Source: Pseudoalteromonas sp. MSK9-3
Lineage (GTDB): Bacteria > Pseudomonadota > Gammaproteobacteria > Enterobacterales > Alteromonadaceae
Length of the DNA: 64,000 nt
Assembly: GCF_003590335.1 (NCBI RefSeq)
Contig: NZ_MIET01000030.1
Span: forward strand, 1-64,000
Direction: 5' to 3'
Shown: piece by piece, positions 58,435 through 64,000 of the stretch
Numbering within the stretch: the first letter of the stretch is position 1
Layout: each line of letters begins with the position of its first letter
The notes under the pieces: generated by a model
Database searches by the model: none
Seen by the model: the letters and a program-made list of their open reading frames with translations, nothing else
Told to the model about the DNA's origin: nothing
Made by a program: the position numbers and the translations under genes

Positions 58435-59205
58435 GTGAAGATCTGGACAGTCGCAAATCAAAAAGGTGGAGTAGGGAAAACAACCACTGCTGTGAGCTTA
58501 GGTGGCATATTAGCGTTGCAAGGAAAGCGGGTATTACTTATTGACACTGATCCTCATGCTTCATTAACTTACTATTTTGGTATTGATTCCGAAGAGTTAG
58601 AAGTGAGTGTTTATGATATTTTTGCTCGTGGTGCAGCAATGCAAAGCGAAGAGATTTTGCAGGCCTTATGTCCATCAACAATTGATAATTTAGATATTTT
58701 GCCAGCAACGATGGCAATTGCGACACTCGATAGAAGTATGGGAAACAGGACTGGTATGGGTCTTGTCCTGAAAAAAACGTTAGCGAAAATTAGCGAACAC
58801 TATGATTATGCAATTTTAGATTGTCCACCTGTGTTAGGGGTTTTGATGGTGAATGCCTTAGCAGCCAGTGAACGTATTTTAATTCCTGTGCAAACAGAGT
58901 TTTTGGCATTGAAAGGGCTGGACCGCATGATGCGAACGATGGAATTGATGCAAAGTTCGCAGTCTAAAGATTATCAATATACGATAGTTCCGACCATGTA
59001 CGATAAAAGAACAAAAGCATCGTTAGAGGCGTATAAGTCGTTACTTGCAAACTATAAAGAGTATGTTTGGCCTGGAGTTATTCCTGTGGATACTAAGTTT
59101 CGAGATGCTAGCCTTGCGCAGAAGGTACCTGTAGAATTTTGTCCTAAGTCTCGCGGGGTGTTTGCATACCAAGCATTATTAGAGCATTTGCAACAGGCTA
59201 AATAG
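58435..59205 (+). CDS. parC: ParA-like ATPase ParC, array positioning
   Basis: 256 residues, GTG start. ParA family with deviant Walker A NQKGGVGKTT (signature lysine K10), LLIDTDPHASLTYYFG and YAILDCPPVLGVL. In Vibrio and relatives the copy in this place, ParC, carries chemotaxis arrays to the cell pole with ParP. Eight bases before the ParP-like gene. Confidence 0.88.
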   Translation: MKIWTVANQKGGVGKTTTAVSLGGILALQGKRVLLIDTDPHASLTYYFGIDSEELEVSVYDIFARGAAMQSEEILQALCPSTIDNLDILPATMAIATLDRSMGNRTGMGLVLKKTLAKISEHYDYAILDCPPVLGVLMVNALAASERILIPVQTEFLALKGLDRMMRTMELMQSSQSKDYQYTIVPTMYDKRTKASLEAYKSLLANYKEYVWPGVIPVDTKFRDASLAQKVPVEFCPKSRGVFAYQALLEHLQQAK

Positions 59206-59213
59206 AGGTATTA

Positions 59214-60008
59214 ATGAGTAAGCATTTGTTTGCTAATGAAAAAGTAATGAAGCAGTATTTAGGTGCTTTGTTGACTGAGGAGCCTCTTCAAGAAGAAGAG
59301 TTGGCACCTGTTGCTAAATTATTAGAGCAAGTACAAAGTGTTGATGAAGTAGTTACGGATATTGAAGCCGAAGCGGTAGCACCTGAATTAGAGGTCAAAA
59401 CGCATATTGTAGATGTTTCTGAGTCGATAGATGTTGTAGAGGAACCTCAAGATATCGTTGAGCTACAAGCAAAAAATCTTGAGATAACAGAAAATAATAC
59501 TATTATCAAAGAAGCAACAGAAACGGTAAATCAATCCGTTAGTGCACGAGAAGCGTATGGTGAAGATGAATTTCAGGCGCTATTTTTTGAAGTTGCAGGG
59601 TTAACACTTGCAGTTCCGTTAAAATCATTAGGCGGAATTCACCAGTTAGGTGAAATAAACCAGTTGTTTGGCAAGCCTAAATGGTTTAAAGGGGTGATGT
59701 TAAACCGAGAAGAAAAGTTAAATGTTGTAGACACTGCACGGTGGGTTATGCCCGAAAAGTTTACAGCAGAGCTTGAGGAGCGTTTAGATTATCAGTATTT
59801 GATAACTCTGGGCGATAGTCCATGGGGCTTATTGGCAGAGAGCCTAGTTAATAATATAACCTTGCAACCAGATGATGTAAAATGGCGTACAAGCGACAGT
59901 AAACGACCATGGTTGGCGGGAGTTATTAAGAAGAAAATGTGCGCCTTAATAGACGTCGATAATTTGAACCGCTTGCTTGAGCAAGGCCTCGATAGTCGAG
60001 AGCAGTAA
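59214..60008 (+). CDS. parP: CheW-domain protein ParP
   Basis: 264 residues. Residues 1-110 are acidic and variable; 115-264 are a CheW-like domain (FQALFFEVAGLTLAVPLKSLGG, WFKGVMLNREEKLNVVDTAR, KKMCALIDVDNLNRLL). The position between parC and cheW, and the N-terminal extension, fit ParP, which tethers CheA to the polar ParC system through the AIF part of its CheW domain. Confidence 0.82.
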   Translation: MSKHLFANEKVMKQYLGALLTEEPLQEEELAPVAKLLEQVQSVDEVVTDIEAEAVAPELEVKTHIVDVSESIDVVEEPQDIVELQAKNLEITENNTIIKEATETVNQSVSAREAYGEDEFQALFFEVAGLTLAVPLKSLGGIHQLGEINQLFGKPKWFKGVMLNREEKLNVVDTARWVMPEKFTAELEERLDYQYLITLGDSPWGLLAESLVNNITLQPDDVKWRTSDSKRPWLAGVIKKKMCALIDVDNLNRLLEQGLDSREQ

Positions 60009-60032
60009 CTAAGATCTTTATGGAGTAAAACC

Positions 60033-60530
60033 ATGAGCCAAGATAGACTACTTTCTGCAGACAAGAATGCTGATAGTAACGATGAAGTTCTTCAATGGGT
60101 AACGTATAAACTTGAAGACGAAACGTACGGCATTAATGTAATGCAAGTACAAGAAGTGTTACGTTACACTGAAATAGCACCCGTACCAGGCGCACCAAGC
60201 TACGTACTGGGCATTATTAATCTGCGTGGTAATGTTGTTACCGTTATTGACACTAGAGCGCGCTTTGGACTAATGAGTGCAGAGGTTACTGATAATTCGC
60301 GTATTGTAATTATTGAAGCTGAAAAGCAAGTTATTGGTATTTTGGTCGACAGTGTTGCGGAAGTTGTATACTTGCGCAGTTCAGAGATTGATAGTGCGCC
60401 AAACATTGGTACTGAAGAAAGTGCTAAATTTATCCAAGGTGTATCTAACCGCGAAGGTGAGTTGTTGATCTTGGTTGACCTTAATAAACTGCTCAATGAT
60501 GATGAGTGGGATGAAGTGAGCCATATATAA
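60033..60530 (+). CDS. cheW: Chemotaxis coupling protein CheW
   Basis: 165 residues. CheW SH3-like fold: VTYKLEDETYGINVMQVQEVL, APVPGAPSYVLGIINLRGNVV, TVIDTRARFGL and ILVDLNKLL near the end. It links CheA to chemoreceptors. Three bases before the DUF2802 gene. Confidence 0.94.
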   Translation: MSQDRLLSADKNADSNDEVLQWVTYKLEDETYGINVMQVQEVLRYTEIAPVPGAPSYVLGIINLRGNVVTVIDTRARFGLMSAEVTDNSRIVIIEAEKQVIGILVDSVAEVVYLRSSEIDSAPNIGTEESAKFIQGVSNREGELLILVDLNKLLNDDEWDEVSHI

Positions 60531-60533
60531 ATA

Positions 60534-60962
60534 GTGGAAGTAGTAAATAATAATTTGGTTTTACTGTTTGTCTCAATAACCTCAAGTATGCTGTCGCTAG
60601 TCTGCTTGGGGTTTATTTTTGTGCTTACCAAAAAAAATCAACAGAATGAACAAAAACACAAGGTGTTACGCGAACACTTGCAGCAGAGCGAAAACCAAAC
60701 TGCTATTTTACGTAGTGAAATTGCTGAGCTTAGGTCTGGTTTACTGAGTATAGGTCAACGACTGGTTGCATGTGAGAATTACGCCAAAGATATCGCACAG
60801 CAGCAAGCTGCTCAAAAGTATGATGATCCAGATGCTAAAATCTATTCACGTGCTGTAAAAATGGTAGAGCTGGGTGCTGACATTGAAGAGATCATGCGTG
60901 AATGTGAATTGCCTCGTGCAGAAGCCGAACTGCTCATGTCTTTGCATAACAAATCGTCATGA
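60534..60962 (+). CDS. DUF2802 membrane protein
   Basis: 142 residues, GTG start. One N-terminal membrane segment (about 8-31, LLFVSITSSMLSLVCLGFIFVL), a coiled-coil (40-95) and a conserved helix-turn-helix-like tail (IYSRAVKMVELGADIEEIMRECELPRAEAELL is typical of DUF2802). Function not established; the gene regularly ends polar-flagellum chemotaxis operons in this group. Its stop abuts that of the convergent flhX. Confidence 0.85.
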   Translation: MEVVNNNLVLLFVSITSSMLSLVCLGFIFVLTKKNQQNEQKHKVLREHLQQSENQTAILRSEIAELRSGLLSIGQRLVACENYAKDIAQQQAAQKYDDPDAKIYSRAVKMVELGADIEEIMRECELPRAEAELLMSLHNKSS

Positions 60963-61259
60963 TCAGGCTTTAATATCAAGTTTGCTATTAAAGCCGCTCC
61001 ATCCAGGGGGGAACTTTCCCCTTAAAACATACGAAAAAGCAATTAACTCAGCAATGACATAATAGAGCTCTGGAGGGATCTCCTGATTTAAATCTAGCTT
61101 ACTGAGCGTGTTAGCTAGGGTTGCATCTTGATGCAGCATAATGCCTTTCTCTTCAGCGAGCGCAATTATCTCGTCGGCAAGTTCACCAAACCCTTTGCAG
61201 GCAACGAGTGGTGACTTTCCGGCTTCATATAATAGGCCTATTGCTGTTTTTTGTTCCAT
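60963..61259 (-). CDS. flhX: FlhB C-terminal-domain paralogue (FlhX)
   Basis: 98 residues. The stretch KSPLVACKGFGELADEIIALAEEKGI and the later LDLNQEIPPELYYVIAELIAFSYVL match the cytoplasmic end of FlhB (APIVIAKGVDELAMQI, IPDQLFTAVAQVLAYVF in this window). It lacks the membrane part and the NPTH cleavage motif, so it corresponds to the cleaved FlhB-CC piece. Such proteins (FlhX) can partly replace that piece. It lies 13 bases after the second FliK-like gene. Confidence 0.88.
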   Translation of the reverse strand: MEQKTAIGLLYEAGKSPLVACKGFGELADEIIALAEEKGIMLHQDATLANTLSKLDLNQEIPPELYYVIAELIAFSYVLRGKFPPGWSGFNSKLDIKA

Positions 61260-61272
61260 ACTAGCTCCCGTT

Positions 61273-63513
61273 TTATACCTGAATATTGACGATCGAGTGA
61301 CTATTAAAGAATAACTCTACTTGCTCAGCGTTTTCAGATAGAGCAATTTCGCTAACTTGTAAACCGTGCTCGCTGAGCTTCCGACGTAGCCCATCAATGT
61401 GGGGCGCGGCAAGTTGACGTGCCTGTACTGTACTCGCCAGTAATTGTATATCAAGTGCTTTATCCATTAGCTCAGCGTGTGCACTGATTTTCCCTTGATT
61501 AGCATAATCAAAGTTTAAGCGAATAAACCAAACTGTTTTCTCTGGCATATTTTCTTTGGCTTTTTTCTTATATTGCCCAATTTGTAATTCAGTTTGCTTA
61601 CAATCGGGGGGGAGTTTCATGGGTAAAAATAAGCTGAGTAATAGCTGTGTATCGGAATCAAACTTAGCTGCATTAGGACTTGCTGGCAAGTTCGCGTGAC
61701 TTGCGTTGTTTATTTGTATTAAATCATCTACTAATTGTGATTGTAGTAGTGGTAAGTTTTGCAGCATTTGCTTAGGTTGTACACTTTTGAATTCGGGCGT
61801 CAGTGTTTTGAGTAAAGTATGTAAGCGTTCTAGCTGTGCATCTTCACTATAACCTTGCACCGCTTTTGGCGCAGCAAGTAGTGTTACGAGGAGCTTGTCG
61901 AGTGCTTGTGTAAAGCTTGCTGCTGTCTTCATTATTGTGTTTGGTTGTGAGCTTAAGAGCTGTCCTAATTGTGGTTGTAATTCTTGTAAGACCTTTGCAG
62001 AGTTGGTGTTTTCTTCGCTTATCATTCTTGAGAATGCGTTGTTGACTAGCCTTGTTAAATCTATCGAGTTATTGTTTTTATAATTGAGCAGTGCCTCTAT
62101 TTTTGGAGAAATATCAGAATTAACAGCTGTGTTTGATTGACTGCTTGGTTTGACGGCTAATAAGGGGCTTAATAACAAGCGCTCTATCGGCAGTTTTGGC
62201 ACGTATGGTGTCTCAGAGAGCGGTTTGTGACGTGCTGTATCGGCGGGTATGTTTGTTTCTGGTGCTGTGAGTAACGGCGGCGTTTGTACTTTCAGTAACG
62301 TAGGGTTGGTTTGAGCGGCCTCTTTATGAGAGAGTGATGATTTAGCTAATATAGGGTCTTGTAAGACCTGTGTTAGTTGCGACATAAGTTGAACAACGGG
62401 AGGTTGTGCTGCGTGTTGAGCTGATTGAAGCACCATACGAGGGCCAGCCTGGTTAATCAATTGAGGCGTAAAGGTTGCTGTACTTCCAGGTGTTGCGGCC
62501 GTCAATTTTGGATTATTCGGTCCACTAAAAGGCAGCGCAGCCCATTTGAGAAGTGCCGTTTTTACAGCGAGCTTGATATCATCTAAGCTGATATTCAATA
62601 AAGGTTTAGTATAGTTTAAAGTCGTTTCAGGGCGTACTGAGTCGACGCTTTGGATTGTGGTTGTTGGTTGTGTCGTAACGCCAGAAAATTGACGTTTAAC
62701 GGGGTGAGACAGAGCCAGTAAATGAGATTGTGGTATCTGAGATAACTTGACCCCCTGAGTTTGCTTGGATATTTCTACAGGAAACCATTTATTGCCCGCT
62801 TTGCTCGGTTGAGCATTGATCAGTGCATCCGATAGTTTTAATGGCTGTTGTGACTCAGTAAATTTAATTTGCACACTTTGTTTGTCGACTAACATAAGCG
62901 GCATCTGTTTTTGTGCTGATAAGATATCAATGACTTTGTGTTTGCTAATAGTACCAGCCAATAATTTGTCTTCAAATTGATTAAATAATGTGAATGATAT
63001 TTTATGCGCGTCGGCCTGAATACCAGCAACAAGTTTGCTTTCGTTTTTAAGCACTTGTGCAAGTGCAGGATTAATTGACAGTGACATGCCTAATTTATTG
63101 AAGTGTAATTGTGGATGAGGTTTTTCGGTTACACTAACATGGTGTTGAATATTGGTACTTGGGTGCTGGTTTTTTAATAATGTGAGTAATGATAATAACG
63201 CGTCGGCAGCTTTGATTTGCACATTTTGTTCGGGCGTTTTAAGGGTTAAACTTTGCCCATTATTGTGCACTGTAATGAGTGCTTCTTCAATACGAACGGG
63301 TACAGTGTTGCCATTATTTATTGCTAAGCGCAGTGGTTGCCACCTCCCATTAAGTTCAACTTCCATCTGCAGGCTATCAGGCTTGATGACAATATTTCTC
63401 GCAGTAAACGTTTGTGTCGAGAGATTAAGCTCGCTTTTTGTACCAGCATCGCTTAAAACTGCGCGAGTGTCAGATGTACTCGAAGGTTGGATAGATATTG
63501 GCTGCTTATTCAT
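61273..63513 (-). CDS. Second FliK-like protein
   Basis: 746 residues. Residues 1-530 are low-complexity and rich in Gln, Thr, Ser and Leu. The C-terminal part (about 640-740: WFIRLNFDYANQGKISAHAEL, ALDIQLLASTVQARQL, LRRKLSEHGLQVSEIALS) has the Flg_hook pattern of FliK. It is paired with flhX, a FlhB-tail paralogue, so the pair repeats the FliK/FlhB switch in a separate operon. The function is not known; some are annotated only as flagellar hook-length control-like. Confidence 0.72.
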   Translation of the reverse strand: MNKQPISIQPSSTSDTRAVLSDAGTKSELNLSTQTFTARNIVIKPDSLQMEVELNGRWQPLRLAINNGNTVPVRIEEALITVHNNGQSLTLKTPEQNVQIKAADALLSLLTLLKNQHPSTNIQHHVSVTEKPHPQLHFNKLGMSLSINPALAQVLKNESKLVAGIQADAHKISFTLFNQFEDKLLAGTISKHKVIDILSAQKQMPLMLVDKQSVQIKFTESQQPLKLSDALINAQPSKAGNKWFPVEISKQTQGVKLSQIPQSHLLALSHPVKRQFSGVTTQPTTTIQSVDSVRPETTLNYTKPLLNISLDDIKLAVKTALLKWAALPFSGPNNPKLTAATPGSTATFTPQLINQAGPRMVLQSAQHAAQPPVVQLMSQLTQVLQDPILAKSSLSHKEAAQTNPTLLKVQTPPLLTAPETNIPADTARHKPLSETPYVPKLPIERLLLSPLLAVKPSSQSNTAVNSDISPKIEALLNYKNNNSIDLTRLVNNAFSRMISEENTNSAKVLQELQPQLGQLLSSQPNTIMKTAASFTQALDKLLVTLLAAPKAVQGYSEDAQLERLHTLLKTLTPEFKSVQPKQMLQNLPLLQSQLVDDLIQINNASHANLPASPNAAKFDSDTQLLLSLFLPMKLPPDCKQTELQIGQYKKKAKENMPEKTVWFIRLNFDYANQGKISAHAELMDKALDIQLLASTVQARQLAAPHIDGLRRKLSEHGLQVSEIALSENAEQVELFFNSHSIVNIQV

Positions 63514-63566
63514 TATTTTAAATCAAATTTTCAGTAATCGTTTGTGTTGGATTATTCGTATTACCA

Positions 63567-63579
63567 TACCATTATGGTA
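63567..63579. promoter_or_regulatory. Palindrome upstream of ccmA
   Basis: TACCAT-T-ATGGTA, a 6-1-6 inverted repeat in the 103-base space between the divergent FliK-like gene and ccmA. It may be an operator or part of a promoter; nothing else supports a specific regulator. Confidence 0.3.
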
Positions 63580-63616
63580 GACTAACGCCCAATTTTGAGT
63601 AGCGAGAATCATCAAT

Positions 63617-64000
63617 TTGCTAGAGATTAAATCTGTCACTTGTGTCAAACAAGAGCGTTGTTTGTTCGAGTCTTTAAGCTTTGCTTTAGACGCAGGTCAA
63701 ATTATGCAAGTTGAGGGCCCAAATGGGGCTGGTAAAACATCTTTGTTGCGCATTATTGCTGGATTCGCGAATGCCGATGAAGGGGAAGTCATTTTTCAAG
63801 GTCATTCAATCACACAATGTTATGACGACTTCGCTGCTGAACTTTTATTTATTGGCCATAAAACAGGCGTTAATGGCCAGCTTACGGCTTATGAAAATGT
63901 ATGCTATTGGTTAGATGTACATGGTTATGAGCGTGCCACAAACATTTATGACATTTTGGCGAAATTGGGTTTAGTTGGTCTGGAAGATGTCCCTGTCCGA
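63617..64000 (+). CDS. ccmA: Heme exporter ATP-binding protein CcmA, partial
   Basis: The first 128 residues of an ABC ATPase, cut by the window end. TTG at 63617 is the only plausible start after an in-frame stop at 63596. Walker A is GPNGAGKTSLLR, followed by IIAGFANADEGEVIFQG and FIGHKTGVNGQLTAYENV, which is characteristic of CcmA of the cytochrome c maturation system (the Q-loop region reads HKTGVNGQLT). It is not related to flagella; it begins the ccm operon. Confidence 0.88.
   Translation, partial: MLEIKSVTCVKQERCLFESLSFALDAGQIMQVEGPNGAGKTSLLRIIAGFANADEGEVIFQGHSITQCYDDFAAELLFIGHKTGVNGQLTAYENVCYWLDVHGYERATNIYDILAKLGLVGLEDVPVR

Noticed and set aside
63711..63914. 67-codon plus-strand frame at the window end
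   Set aside because: Out-of-frame shadow of ccmA, whose Walker A motif lies in another frame over the same bases.

Overview
The window looks like a chromosomal segment of a marine gammaproteobacterium, most likely Pseudoalteromonas or a close Alteromonadales relative. The evidence is the moderately AT-rich sequence and the polar-flagellum order flrA-flrB-flrC-fliEFGHIJKLMNOPQR-flhB-flhA-flhF-flhG-fliA-cheYZAB-parC-parP-cheW-DUF2802. This is followed by a FlhX/FliK-like pair and ccmA. No rRNA, tRNA or CRISPR array was recognised.

Layout. (1) Positions 1-1600 hold insertion-sequence debris: pieces of at least two IS3-family elements and an IS630-type transposase cut off exactly at an IS3 end. 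(2) Positions 1900-20860 are a minus-strand run of about 17 tightly packed or overlapping sugar genes: two nucleotidyltransferases, a domain-swapped HldE-like kinase/cytidylyltransferase, a GmhA-like isomerase, a split transketolase, a HAD phosphatase, an APH-fold kinase, three short-chain dehydrogenases (one fused to a methyltransferase-like module), several methyltransferases, a radical SAM protein, an alcohol dehydrogenase and a cupin. The run begins with an SpsF-like cytidylyltransferase. (3) Positions 20860-28830 are a nonulosonic (pseudaminic-type) acid module. pseI, a small acyl carrier protein, a PseG-GNAT fusion and an adenylate-forming ligase lie on plus; pseB, pseC and a Gfo/Idh/MocA oxidoreductase lie on minus. 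(4) Positions 29062-31444 hold an atypical short flagellin and the master activator flrA, then a DNA glycosylase gene (tag) on the opposite strand. (5) Positions 32380-60962 are an almost uninterrupted flagellar/chemotaxis block with good sigma-54 promoter matches before flrB, fliE, fliK and flhA. (6) Positions 60963-64000 carry flhX and a second FliK-like gene on minus, then the start of ccmA on plus.

How the genes fit together. The two sugar regions next to flagellin suggest surface or flagellin glycosylation: PseB/C/G/I and the SpsF-like enzyme would make a CMP-activated pseudaminic-type sugar. The linked ACP, ligase and GNAT domain suggest that a dedicated acyl group is loaded onto it. 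The minus-strand island looks able to make a second, heptose or higher-carbon, C-methylated nucleotide sugar, starting from sedoheptulose 7-phosphate supplied by its own transketolase. No Maf-type flagellin glycosyltransferase was recognised in the window. FlrA, FlrB/FlrC, RpoN and FliA would order flagellar expression, FlhF/FlhG would set polar number and position, and ParC/ParP would hold the chemotaxis array at the pole, perhaps through three repeated acidic motifs in CheA.

Limits: all assignments come from reading the sequence and translations; no database search was run.
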